A stretch of 64,000 bases of DNA. It comes from Dendrocalamus latiflorus (Eukaryota > Streptophyta > Magnoliopsida > Poales > Poaceae). Of this stretch, positions 1 through 11,300 are shown piece after piece. The translations under genes and the position numbers were made by a program. Each line of letters begins with the position of its first letter. Positions within the stretch are counted from its first letter, which is position 1. The DNA lies in contig CM029640.1 in assembly GCA_017311315.1 (NCBI GenBank), positions 31,619,092 to 31,683,091 on the forward strand. The letters run 5' to 3'. The notes under the pieces are model-generated. The model was not told the DNA's origin. It saw only the letters and a program-made list of their open reading frames with translations, and did not search any database.

Positions 1-2425
1 GACCCTCCGTTACCGAACGTTGCGGTGGATGTGGAAGAAGTGCCTGAGGTGCCCGATGCTCAATCTGCCCCGAACGAGGTTCAGATTTCTCAACCAGTTC
101 GAGTTGAATGTCGGACTGATGATGTCGTGGCGGCCCCTTAGGAGATCCCTTTTACCCAGAATCATCCCAGTAAGTGTCGAGCAACACTTTAGCCTTTTCC
201 CGTTAATCCATTCTTTTGTCTCAATCCCATCGTTGTCGTGCTTATGATGCAGGAGACATTCCTGATAATGTGGGTCACATTCCTCCCGTTGCTCCATTTG
301 GCAACGTTGAAGAAGTCTGCAGGGACTCCAACAGTGTGGATGTTCAAATTGTGGATGATCTGGAGCCTTACGAGATCGCAAGGGCCGTTGATTCTGATGA
401 TGACCGCCCTTTTGGAGAGCTGACCGAAAGTGATATTGAGCTGATCAGGCGATATTGCCCTGGCCGGGATCCATCAGTTCATGAATTCAGCGATCTTAGG
501 CATTCCCACGAGGCTTATGCAGAAGGAAGGGATGACGAGTTGCTAGATGCTCCTGAGGCCGGGTCAAGCATGACAATTGAGAATGGCATGGTGTTTGAGG
601 ACTTGTCAGCATTGTAAAGGTGGCTGCAAGAGTATTCAGTGATTCGTAAAAGGCCATTCAAGGTGAGGCATTCGTATGTGGAGCGGAGGTACACAGTTGT
701 GTGCGAGAAGGAAACATGTGAATGGAGGGTTTGTGCTAGGAAACAGAAGGACACGGGAAAGTTCAAGATCACAAAAATCATTGGCCCACACACTTGTGCC
801 GAAGCAGAGCTGAAACAGAAGCATCGGCAGTTGACCTCTACCATTATTGCCAAGTCACTGTGTCACATAGTAAAGGGAGAACCCAATATGAAGGTGAAGA
901 CACTTGCTGGGATTGTTAAGGAGAAATTTGCATACGAGATAAGGTATGGAAAAGCATGGAGGGCAAAGCAACGCATCTGGAAGATGATATATGGGGACTG
1001 GGAAGAGGGCCAGCACTCTTCAATGCAATCAAAACGGTTAATCCAGGCATGCATTACGAGTACGTCCCGAAACCAAACGAATGGACTCAAGATGGGATGC
1101 AGATATTCTTCCGTGCTTTCTGGTGCTTTGCTCAGTCCATCGAGGCATTTCGGCATTGTTGTCCCGTCTTCTCCATTGACGGTACGTTTCTTCTTGGCAA
1201 GTACCAGGGCACACTTCTGATAGCCATTTCCTGTGACGCAGACAACGCGTTGGTTCCTTTGGCGTTTGCTTTGGTTGAGAGGGAGAACAAAGACAGTTGG
1301 GGATGGTTCTTGCGGCTCGTTCGGAGGCACGTGGTCGGCCCTCGTAGGGAGGTTGGTGTCATATCTGATAGACACCAGGGCATACTTGCTGCCGTACAGG
1401 AGCAGATACCGGGGTATCCAGCTTTGCACCACCGTTGGTGCACTTGGCATCTTGCCGAGAATCTACTCCGTAAGGATGGTACGAAGGATAACTTTCATCT
1501 GTTCAAGGAGGTTGCTCGAATGCTTGAGGTCAAGTTCTTCCAGGAGAAGTTGGAGCAGCTTAATACTGCAACAAACGCAGAAGGTAGACAGTGGTTGACG
1601 GGATTGATGAGAGATGTCGGCAAATGGACAAGGGCTCATGACGATGGTGGCTGGAGGTACGAGTTTCAGACAAGCAACATGGCCGAATCCTTCAATAATT
1701 TGCTTAGGGGTATACGTGGTATGCCAGTGAATGCTATCGTATCCTTCACCTTTTACAAGCTTGTTGCATGGTTCAACGAAAGACACGCACATGCAATGGC
1801 GCTACAGAGTAAACAAGAGAGATGGGCGCCAAAACCGAAGTGCCACCTTGAAAGGGCTAAGGCGAGGGCTGAGGCACATGAGGTACATTGTTTTGACAAC
1901 GCCACGGGCACTTACGAGGTTGTAGAAAGGGGTGGTACAACGACCGATGGAGAGCTCCGGCCGACGAGGAGGCATAAGGTTGTCCTTATTGATTTCTCAT
2001 GCACATGTGGTAAACCGAGGCAGTACCACTTTCCGTGTTCTCATTATGTGGCAGCAGCAAGGCATCACAACTTTGACTACGAGAGCAAGATACCTCGGTC
2101 GTTCAGTGTTGACAACCTTGTGCTTACGTGGTCTCCCCATTTCGAGCCTTACCGGGATGAGGGAGAGTGGCCACCATACACCGGGCCCAAATACATTGCG
2201 GATCCGGGTAGCCGTTGGAACAAACGTGGAACCAGGAAGAGGACGAGACACAAGATGGTTATGGATCAACTTCCAAGAAGAACGAGGCGAGGGAGAGCAA
2301 CCCCCTTTCTTACTGACCCCGAGCAGAACCAATGTAGCAGATGTGGTAGACTTGGCCACAATTCACGCACATGCCATTGGCCACTTAGTCAGGTGCGAGT
2401 GCTTGTTGTTCGTTATGTTTCATAG
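1..2425 (+). pseudogene. MURA-type MULE transposase, broken
   Basis: DDE transposase of the Mutator superfamily. An upstream exon ends at 169 before a GTAAGT donor; the acceptor at 251-252 restores the frame used from 253. Then come a FAR1/MuDR-like N-terminal DNA-binding region (about 640-930), the MULE catalytic core with IDGTF (Asp codon at 1178) and SDRHQG motifs, a SWIM zinc finger (CTCGK...CSHY, about 2000-2050) and a CCHC knuckle (CSRCGRLGHNSRTC, about 2333-2375). Lesions seen directly: an in-frame TAG near 139, an in-frame TAA at 615-617 between VFEDLSAL and RWLQEYSV, and a frameshift near 1003, where the frame after GDWEE moves to GPALFNAI. A donor-like GTGCGA follows the knuckle at 2393. 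The protein cannot be made intact, so this copy would need transposase from elsewhere. Confidence 0.9.
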
Positions 2426-2556
2426 TTCGTCTAGTTGTTTTCCCATATGCAATTTGCTAGGTTTCTTGTTTAATTTCTTATTATTTCCATATTTTATGCT
2501 TGTTCAAATTTTTGTTTACTTCTATGTTGGACTGACAAATTCAATTTTTTTGTAGG

Positions 2557-5019
2557 ATGACGCAATTGCACCTGCTAGACCCGTACTACGAGGAGAACCA
2601 CCGAGGACGTCTCACCGCGGAGGGGAGGGTACTTCCTTCATCACTACTTGTACAATTAATTATTTATGTTGATGCATTAACTAAAAAAATTGGTGTATTC
2701 TATACAAGAGCTGCCCATCCTTCGTCCTCGAACCCATGACGGGTTCCTGGACATGCGGTACGACGAGAGGTACACTCCCTTCCTGGAGAGGGCTGGGCTA
2801 GACGCCATCTCTTACCAGGTTCGCCGTGGGTTGCCCACCTTCAACCCCCCGGCCATCACTGCACTGGTTGACAGGTATTCTCCTAAACCATTGCTCTACT
2901 TGCATGTTCATTGTTTATCGGCTATGTGCGCCTCAAATTCTCTGACATGTAGTCCTCTTTTTTGTATCATGTAGGTGGAGGCCGGAGACTCACAGCTTAC
3001 ACCTCCCTTTCGGGGAGATGACTATTACGCTGGAGGACACTCAGAAGATACTTGGTGTCGCCATTCACGGCCGTCCAGTGATCGGACCGTGCATGCCTGC
3101 TGGTTGGAGAGCCCGAGTAGAGGCCTTCCTCGGGAGAGAGCTTCCTCCTGAGACAGGCCATCGCACTTCTGGAGTTCCGATCACCTGGCTCCGGTAGACT
3201 TTCGCAGAGTGTCCTGCAGACGCGGACGAGCAGACAGTTGCCTACTACTGCAGGTAGGGTGGATATCGAGCCAACTCATCGTCTAATCGAGCTTTTTTGT
3301 AAAATTGGCATAGTTTGATTTAATATCATTTTACATATAATTACAGAGCATGGATCCTGCACTTGTTTGGCTATGTTCTCTTCCCCGACGGAACGGGGGA
3401 CAGCGCGTCGTGGATGTACATCCACTGCCTCACTGACTGGGACACGGCGGGGCAGTACAGCTGGGCTTCCGGAGTGTTGGCGTTCCTTTACCGCCACCTC
3501 TGCGAGGTGTGTCGTCGGAGTTCAGCGAACTCGACAGTTGGTGGTTGCCTCTACCTCCTCCAGCTGTGGATGTGGTGTCGTCTACCAGTTGGTCGTCCCA
3601 CGGTTTTGCCTCCTCGTCCGTGGTTCGCAGAGGTTCCTCTTCGTCGACGTCCGACACTTGCATATCTTTGGGACCAGGTCTCAGTTCCCTACGCCAGGAC
3701 GAAGAGGGCCTACCTACAGTACACAAACGAGCTAGATGCGCTCACGGCCTCCAATGTAAGTTAATTCCATTTGGTATCATGATTTTCATTTGTTAGTATA
3801 TGACATTTAACGTTAAATTGTTGCTATGCAGGTTAAGTGGGAGCCGTACGCCGAGTAAGAGGTGGAGGCCGTTCAGTTCAGCGCACTGTGCAGCATAGAC
3901 GAGGCTCTCTACAGGATGAGGTGCCCCCTTATCTGTTTCTATGCTGTTGAGTATCACCTGCCACATAGAGTTGCACGCCAGTTTGGTATGAGGCAGCTGT
4001 GGCCAGTAGCGCCGTTCTCCACGTCTGTGGCCTTGCACAAGTAAGTGGCATGCAATTTCAATTCTAACCTTGGATTCCAATTGCACAGAGTTTCTACTAA
4101 TTTTAACTATTGGTTTACGTGACATGCAAATTTGATCGTCAGCGACAGAAGAAGGTCACAGACTTCGAGCAGCACCACCACGTGTACGTTGAGGAGTGGG
4201 GACACTTTCAGGACCACGTGGACCACAACGACGAGCCGCACAGCAACGAGCACTTCCGGCGGTACCAAGTTTGGTACCAGCGTGCGACGCGGTCCAAGCT
4301 TAACGGACAATGGACTGAAGCTGACTATGCGGACATTGAGTCCTCCGACGACGAAGACACGCCCTACGACCAGTCTACTCGACTTGGGACGCAGGTGGAG
4401 ATAGCACCAGTCCTGGACCGTGTGGTAATGTTCAATCTCATTGCTTATTTTCCAATAGACATAAATACCACTACATATAGCAAATTATCCATTCTTTTGC
4501 TTGTTTGCAGGGCAACACTCTGAGGCAGTCCGTACAGGACATAGAGCATTTCTCCACGACAGTCGGCGACGTCAGGATGCGTAGCTTCCTAGAGGTAAGC
4601 TTCGACACAGCCACTCACAAAATTAGTACCTAATATCTTCGTATCTTGTTGGTTAACAAAATGTTGGATGACAGAGGCTGGCAGGTCGGCTACGTCGTGC
4701 GGCTGGTCGTTGTGGTTGCAGCACAGGCACGGCGAGGGACCTAGACGTGCCTGCGACACGACTTGCAGACCCGACGCGGCTAGGGTCGTACACAGGGCAG
4801 AGCTCGTCCCCCACGAGGAGCGACACTTTCCCTGACGAGGGTGGTGAGGACGAGGTGGAGCAGCAGACTTACGATGAGATAGGCCCGTCTCAGCTCGTAG
4901 ACGCTCCTTCGACTCAGCCTTCACAGCCTGTACCACGCAGACGCCGCCGCGAGCCTAGCCGTTACACTCCAGGCACCGACGCCCTGGGTAAGGGTAAGGG
5001 TAAGGCTAGGAGGCAATGA
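2557..5019 (+). pseudogene. Plant mobile domain (PMD, MAIN/MAIL-like) gene of the MULE, broken
   Basis: A multi-exon gene starting at ATG 2557 (MTQLHLLDPYYEENHRG). Exon-like blocks lie at about 2557-2627, 2709-2873, 2974-3253, 3346-3757, 3832-4040, 4132-4422, 4511-4593 and 4675-5019, with AT-rich introns between them. Blocks such as LPILRPRTHDGFLDMRY, GLPTFNPPAITALVDR, TITLEDTQKILGVAIHGRPV and LFGYVLFPDGTGDSASWMYI are typical of the plant mobile domain, a domain shared between host MAIN/MAIL proteins and transposons. The C-terminus is acidic, then basic, and ends in a GKGKGKARRQ tail. Two in-frame stops are visible: TAG after VPITWLR (about 3195) and TAA after WEPYAE (about 3856). The gene follows the transposase at once, so I read it as a second gene of the same element. 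Its role in transposition is unknown. Exon edges are approximate. Confidence 0.82.
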
Positions 5020-5227
5020 TACTTATGTGTAGGCTTGTGGTTGGGCTTAAAAGTCGTTGTATATATGTTGTAATGAGCTAGGAGGCACTTGGTATGTGGT
5101 TGGACTGAGATGTGTTTGTAATGAGCTACGTGTTGTATATATGTGTATATGTTATATTCATGTGATATTTGTGTTCGAATCCGTAGTCTGTACTTTGTGG
5201 TTCTATAATTCCTGCAATGAATTTATG

Positions 5228-5577
5228 TTTCCTGCAAACGACTGCAAAGGCTACGAACTATGAATTTATTACGAGACTACAGGCTCTGAAAAGCCTACAT
5301 AGGAACATTTATTGCTAAACTGGAATCCTGAAAAAGCCTACGAGCTGTTTCCTGCAAACGACTAAAAAGGCTACGAACTATGAATTTATTACAAGACTAC
5401 AGGCTCTGAAAAGCCTACATAGGAACATTTATTGCTAAACTGGAATCCTGAAAAAGCCTACGAGCTGTTTCCTGCAAACGACTGAAAAGGCTACGAACTA
5501 TGAATTTATTACGAGACTATAGGCTCTGAAAAGCCTACATAGGAACATTTATTGCTAAACTGGAATCCTGAAAAAGC
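5228..5577 (+). repeat. Three tandem 120-bp repeats inside the MULE
   Basis: Near-identical copies begin at 5228, 5348 and 5468, each starting CCTGCAAACGACT, so the period is exactly 120 bp. The third copy breaks off near 5577. The copies differ by only a few substitutions (for example GCAAAGG, AAAAAGG, GAAAAGG near the start). No open frame runs through the array. It sits between the PMD gene and the GRF gene and ends about 130 bp before the GRF start codon, where TATA-like and splice signals follow. It could act in the promoter of the GRF gene or be a subterminal transposase-binding array; neither is shown. Confidence 0.93.
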
Positions 5578-5706
5578 GAAAAGATTCGTACGACCTCCTC
5601 TCCATGGACTATGCCCACTGCACCAGATAACCTGCCTACATAAAGCCCTCCTATGTCTTCCATACCACATCTTCTCCTCAAGCCATCACAATACTACTAC
5701 ACAACA

Positions 5707-6316
5707 ATGTCTTCCTGGAGGTCCGACCCATTTGGAGTGCCGGAGTGGCATGAGCGCCCGAAGTGCCATTGCGGCTTTAGGACGATGTTGGGAGTCTGGA
5801 CGGATCGAGTACAACGAGCCAAATACGGCCGTAGGTTCTTCAAGTGTCCAGACCTGGATGACGACTTCGTGGTAACGACGACAACTAAATCATTTGTTTC
5901 TCGTTATCGTTTTTCAACTTGATCCATCACATCTACCACGCCACACATAGGCTTGCACGTTCATCGAATGGGTGGATCGGGTGCCGCCGGCATGGCCAGA
6001 TAACCGGGCAGTGGAGGTGGAAAACAAAGGACAATACTTTGTCAAGATGACTCAGGCTCGCGAGGTGGAACGACAGATGCGGCTTGAGCAAGAGCGCCGC
6101 GTGAGGATGGACCAAAACCGTCTGAAGGGCAAGGAGGATGAGCTGCAAAGGAGGCAGGAGCAGTTAAGTCTGCGTGAAGCAGTCATCAAGCGTCAGGAGG
6201 AAGAACTTCAAGCTCGTGAGGCAGCTCTCAAGACCAAGAGTGACAGGAAGAATGATGCAGCGGAGCCATCCTCAGGGCCCAATAAAAAGGGGAAACAACC
6301 ATGCTACACCCAGTAG
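5707..6316 (+). CDS. GRF-type zinc finger with coiled coil, two exons
   Basis: Exon 1 is 5707-5871 (MSSWRSDPFGVPEW...), the intron 5872-5950 has GT and AG ends, and exon 2 is 5951-6316, giving 176 residues with no stop. The GRF zinc finger uses C20, C22, C47 and C57 (KCHCG, GRRFFKCP, then ACTFIEWVD); the fourth cysteine is encoded after the intron, so splicing is needed to complete the finger. Residues about 85-150 are a charged heptad-like helix rich in E, R, Q and K, predicted here as a coiled coil, and the tail is basic (NKKGKQPCYTQ). GRF fingers bind single-stranded or structured nucleic acid in other proteins. A TATA-like TACATAAAG lies at about 5637. The gene lies before the MULE terminus and in the same orientation, so it is probably a third element-encoded gene. 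It is the only one of the three without a lesion. Confidence 0.78.
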
Positions 6317-7167
6317 AATAGACCCACACTATCTACGGTCTATGTAATCCTATTATTATGCACTGTATTGTGTTTGCCTAGCTGTATCGACTGCACTTGA
6401 GACTACCGGTATGACGGTATTGCGTATCGGTGCTTCACAAAACTACAATTTAATAGAGTGCATAATGTTGCCCACCCATGCTTGCTCCAAAGAATGTCTG
6501 CATAATGGATTATTTTGCATATAGAAAAGAACAGGGAAATCATGCCTACTCAGTTCAAAATTGTAAATCATTACATGGAAAATTCACATTTTCAAGCACA
6601 TAAATGTCTGCAAAAGAACAACAAGACATTAAACTATATCCTCAACTTCGCAGATTATACCATGTGATTTGAGGTAGCAACATAATTACTTATGGGCAAT
6701 ATAATGGAAAAGTCTAAGGCACATAGGTTCTTACCTTGCCCCATTTTAGCTCTTTTGAATTCCATGAATAAGCAACACCATTATCCCCTTCTCTAACAAT
6801 TAGTGTTTGACCATCGGAGTTCCCTGCTTAGGAAAAAAGTTACAAACATTATTATCTTACTAGCACTCAAAATTTTCTGATTGAACACGACATCATCAAA
6901 AAATGTAGCAGGAAACAAAAATTGTGTTTCACACAGTTCATCAATTTTCTGAATGTTTGCAAAAGCTACGGATTATTTTGAAGGCACCGAGCAGGAGCGC
7001 CACCGGTCACGGCGGCTTCTCTGAATTTTCACAACTCGGCGCCACGGTCCATGGCTCCGAGCTCGACGCCACGACCCACTGGGTCCAAAAACAGAATTAA
7101 AACTACCAGGGATCTAAATGTGAATATTTTTCAAAAAAGGGCTAAAATAGAAAAAATCCGTTCATAA
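6317..7167 (+). other. MULE 3' region and putative terminal inverted repeat
   Basis: No gene is seen here. An AT-rich stretch to about 6980 is followed by a GC-rich block (6985-7085) with repeated CGGCGCCACGG and GCTCGACGCCACG type motifs, then a tail with GGGATCTAAATGTGAA and AAAAGGGCTAAAATAG. That order, GC-rich subterminal then AT-rich end, matches what I know of grass MULE terminal repeats. The last bases before 7168 would be the end and GTTCATAAG the adjacent 9-bp target copy, but the partner end is outside the window. The interval 7168-7437 that follows holds AT-rich sequence with no feature I can name. Confidence 0.4.
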
Positions 7168-7705
7168 GACCTATCTGAGTTCTGAATAGATGTTTTGTAA
7201 ATATGAGTTAGCTTCATTGTTAGTCTTTTTATGGGGGATATATTTTTTTGAAGGATGTTTCATTTTCTTGTCTGTTTTAGCATTAATTTTTAATCTAACG
7301 TCTAGAAAATGATTGAAATGCATTGCACAGAATGGGACCCAAGGAGCCACTGCTAAGACAACATAAGAGAAAATTTAAAAGACCAATAATACACTTGACT
7401 CCTACAAGTACTCCCTCTGATTATTTTTACAGTTTTGCTATTGCACAGGCGACTAAATTTTTTTTATGTTTCAGTCACCTGAAATTGCACTCTCAATGAA
7501 CTAAAATTGCAGCCCCCTTAGAAAAAACAGCTGCAACTTTAGGTGATTCAGAGTGTAACTTCAGGTGACCTGAAATTACACTCTCAATCAACTAAAATTG
7601 CAGCCCCCTACAAAAAAACATGTGCAACTTCAGGCAGGGGCGGACCCACAGGGTATGCCGGGTGGGCCACGGCATACCCTGGGGCCCAGGACTCAGTACC
7701 GGTGC

Positions 7706-7958
7706 GCCTGCTGACGGTTCGGCTGCTGCACGCGCTGCCTCGATCTTGCCTTCTCCGCGGCTCCCTTCCCGCGCGAAGAACCGGGACCAGGATGCCCAAA
7801 CGTTCAACAAGCATTCCGCTCCCAAGAACCCAGGGAGACGCCGCACCCGGGACGAGGACGACGGAGCTGCGCTCCCGTCGAGGATTCCACCGTGCTGGTC
7901 TCTGCGGCTCGCCGGCAGGGATCCGGGGCGCCCGATCGTGATCGACGGGGCAAGCAAG
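7706..7958 (+). other. Exon-like GC-rich segment inside the hAT element
   Basis: An open stretch reads AAARAASILPSPRLPSRAK and later GRPIVIDGASK, then meets a donor-like GGTAGG at 7958-7963. The composition is much more GC-rich than the rest of the hAT interior and resembles a first exon of a grass gene. Joined directly to the exon at 13542 it would be out of frame, so an exon may be missing or the two pieces may be unrelated. I do not recognise a protein family. Confidence 0.3.
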
Positions 7959-8204
7959 GTAGGCTCCCGTTGTTGGTTGCAGAAATGGGTTCGATTTGGG
8001 GCTACAGGATACTTTGGTTGTTTCGTTGGTTTCTGCCTCTCTGCGCATTGTAGTCATCTGAGAAGGAGATGATATGATTTGACCCCCTTGTTCGGGTGTT
8101 TTCCTCACCTGTTAGACAGAACCCAATTTTGTTCCCCAAAATTTGTCATTGTTTCTTGATTTATGGGGATTCCGTAAAAATGATGGATTTTGAATAGTAA
8201 CATA

Positions 8205-8377
8205 AGCAAACGTAACGAGAGAGAGAGGGATTTGGTTCAGCTCACGTACGAATCGGTACGGGCCGAGTTCAATTAAATACCCGGAGAAGATAACCGGGAG
8301 AGATTACAATACAATCTCTATATTCCAAACATAGAGAAGCAATGCCAAAAATAGAGGATTACATGCTATCTCTAACA
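8205..8377 (-). repeat. copia-1 3' LTR
   Basis: This 173-bp copy starts TGTTAGAG on the minus strand (at 8377) and ends GTTTGCT. Compared with the other LTR it lacks one GA in the GAGAGA run near 8215-8227; I saw no other difference. The stop codon of the polyprotein (8372-8374) falls inside it. Confidence 0.95.
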
Positions 8378-11300
8378 CCCCCCCGCAGTCACAGCGGGAG
8401 GTTCCCGAACGCAGAGATTGGATCGAAATTCCTCGAAGAGTTGAACAGGTAACCCTTTAGTCATGATGTCGACGAACTGGTGCGAGGAGGGCACGTGGAG
8501 AACGCGGACTTGGCCAAGAGCCACCTTTTCACGGACGAAGTGAATGTCGATCTCAATATGTTTCGTGCGCTTGTGTTGTACGGGATTAGCTGAGAGGTAG
8601 ACGGCACTGACGTTGTCGCAGAAGACGACCGTCGCGGAGGTGAGGGGAGCGTGGAGCTCTCCAAGGAGTTGACGAAGCCAGCATGATTCGGCGACGGCAT
8701 GAGCAACGGCTCGGTATTCCGCCTCAGCGCTGGAGCGAGAGACGGTGGCCTGGCGCTTGGAGGACCAGGAGACCAGGTTGTCGCCGAAGAAGACGCAGTA
8801 GCCAGAAGTGGAACGTCTGGAGTCCGGGCATCCCGCCCAATCCGCGTCGGTGTAGGCCGTGAGCGAAGAGGACGGAGAGGCATGTAGAAACAGACCATGG
8901 TCCAGCGAACTCTTGACGTAACGCAGAGTGCGTCGGATCAATGCCATGTGAACATCCCGCGGTGCGTGCATATGGAGGCACACCTGCTGGACGGCGTAGG
9001 AGAGATCCGGTCTGGTGAGGGTGAGGTACTACAGTGCTCCAGCAAGGCTGCGGTATTCGGTCGCCTCTGTGTCGCGAAGAAGAACACCATCAGACGTGGA
9101 GAGCTTGGACTTGGTGTCGACCGGTGTAGCTGTGGGATGGCATTCGGCCATGCCGGCACGTTGAAGAAGATCGACCGCATACTGTCATTGGGAGAGGTGG
9201 AGACTAGCGGCGGTGCGCTTGACGGAGATGCCGAGGAAGTAGTGAAGATCACCCAAGTCAGTCATGGCAAATTCGTCATGAAGACGCGTCGAAAGATGGC
9301 AAAGGAGACGCGAGGAGGAGGCCGTCAGGATGATGTCATCGACGTAGAGGAGGAGGTACGCGATGTCGAAGCCGTTGCGGTAGACGAACAACGACGTGTC
9401 GGAAATCGACGGAGCGAAGCCGATGGAGCGGGCGTAGGTAGTGAAGCGATGATACCACGCTCGTGGAGCTTGCTTGAGGCCATAAAGAGACTTGTGGAGG
9501 TGACAGACGTAGTCGGGGTGGTCGGGGTCGACGAAGCCGGACGGTTGTTGACAGTAGACCGTCTCATCGAGGGTGCCATGGAGGAAGGCGTTCTTCACAT
9601 CGAGCTGGTGAATAGGCCAAGACTTGCCAGCGGCGATGCTGAGGACGACCCGAATGGTTGCCGGCTTGACGACGGGGCTGAATGTTTCATCGTAGTCGAT
9701 GCCGGGTTGCTGGGAGTAGCCGCGGACGACCCAGCGAGCCTTGTGACGGGCAAGAGAGCCGTCGGCGTGGAACTTGTGCTTGTAGACCCACTTGCCGGAG
9801 ACGATGTTTGCACCGGGGGAACGAGGTACAAGGGTCCATGTTTTATTATGAACGAGAGCCTCATACTCGTCGCGCATGGCGTGGAGCCACTGGGGATCCT
9901 GAAGAGCCGTGCGGTACATCTTCGAAAGTGGTGAAGCAGCTAGAGAACAGGAAGCGGACAGATTAAGCCGGTTAATTGGTTTGACTATACCGGCCTTGGC
10001 GCGGGTCACCATGGGATGGGGACCGGGTGCCGGACGGAAGATCGGTAGAGTGTGGCGCTACGCCTCCGGGAACTCGAGCGAGGCCGGTGTGAAGACGGGC
10101 GATCCGGTGGCCGGACCAGAGGGTGTCGTGGGTGAAGCCGGCGCAGGCGAGACTAGGTCAGCATTGCCCGGCCTGGGCGAGTCAGATGGTGAGACCGGCC
10201 GCCAAATCTCACGGGCCCCTGCAGGTGGAGACGAAGTCGAGGCAGGTGGCGCAGCGTGCAGCCTAATCCGGGGAGGCGTCGCCAAGCCGTGCGGCCCAGC
10301 ATAGGGCCCGACTGGAGAGGGAGACGCAGCCGAACCGCGCGTGACGGGCGCAGCCATGCCATGGGCCCCAGCGTGGGATTCAGTCGGAGAGGAGGACGCA
10401 GTTGAGCCATGCATGGCCAGGGCGCCCGTGACTGGTGCTGGTGACTCGATGTCGTCCAGCAGAAAGTCGAAGTCGGAGGGCGCCGTTGCCAAGTCATCTG
10501 TAGAAAAAGGAAAAATCGTTTCGTCGAAAACAACGTGATGGGAAGTGATGACTCGGTTAGTAGAGCGATCGAGACACCGGTAGCCTTTTTGGGAAGCGGG
10601 GTAACCAAGGAAAACACAGGCGGTGGAGCGGGGGGCAAGCTTGTGTGATGCGGTGGCTGAAAGGTTAGGGTAGCACAAACAACCGAAGACACAAAGGTGC
10701 GACAAATCGGCGGTGGTGCCAAAGAGCTTTTCAAAAGGAGTGTGGAAACCAAGAGGTTGGGAAGGCCGACGGTTGAGGATGTATGTCGCAGCGGAAAGGG
10801 CCTCCGCCCAGTAGGAGGGAGGCATAGAAGCCTGGAGAAGAAGGCATCGGATGACATCGTTGGTGGTACGAATGGATCGTTCGGCCTTGCCGTTTTGTTG
10901 CGAAGTATAAGGGCAGGACGTGCGAAGGAGGATGCCATGAGTATTGAAGAAGGAGAGAACAGCGGAGTTAACGAACTCGCGTCCATTGTCGGCCTGAAAA
11001 CATTTGAGAGGAAGTTGGAATTGTGTGTGAACATACGGAATGAAGGTTTGGAAAATAAAAAAACACATCAGATTTTTGACGGAGAGGGAAGGTCCAAAAA
11101 TAATGCGAGTAGTCATCAACAATAATAAGATAATAGCGAAATCCTGAATTGCTCAAAACGGGAGATGTCCACAAATCACAGTGTAATAACTGAAAAAGTG
11201 TAGTGGAGATACTACGAGAGCGAGTGAAGGGAAGCTTAACAAGTTTGCCTAAACGACATGCATGACAGCTGGAAGGGGAAACAGTGCTGGGTATAGCAAA

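Larger units (their letters stand above)
1..7167 (+). mobile_element. Mutator-like element (MULE), right part
   Basis: The left end lies outside the window. Reading rightwards the element holds a MURA-type transposase (to 2425), a plant-mobile-domain gene (2557-5019), a tandem repeat (5228-5577) and a GRF zinc-finger gene (5707-6316), all on the plus strand, followed by a GC-rich segment and an AT-rich tail that resemble the terminal region of grass MULEs. The right end near 7167 is inferred from the change in composition and from the tail (about 7110-7167, ending in AAAATAGAAAAAATCC). The 9-bp target duplication typical of MULEs cannot be tested because the left end is missing. MULE identity is secure from the transposase; the exact right boundary is a guess. 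Confidence 0.7.

Noticed and set aside
4986..5005. GGGTAAGGGTAAGGGTAAGG resembles a telomere-like repeat
   Set aside because: It lies in the reading frame of the PMD gene tail (GKGKGKA) and is not the plant TTTAGGG repeat; only three units.
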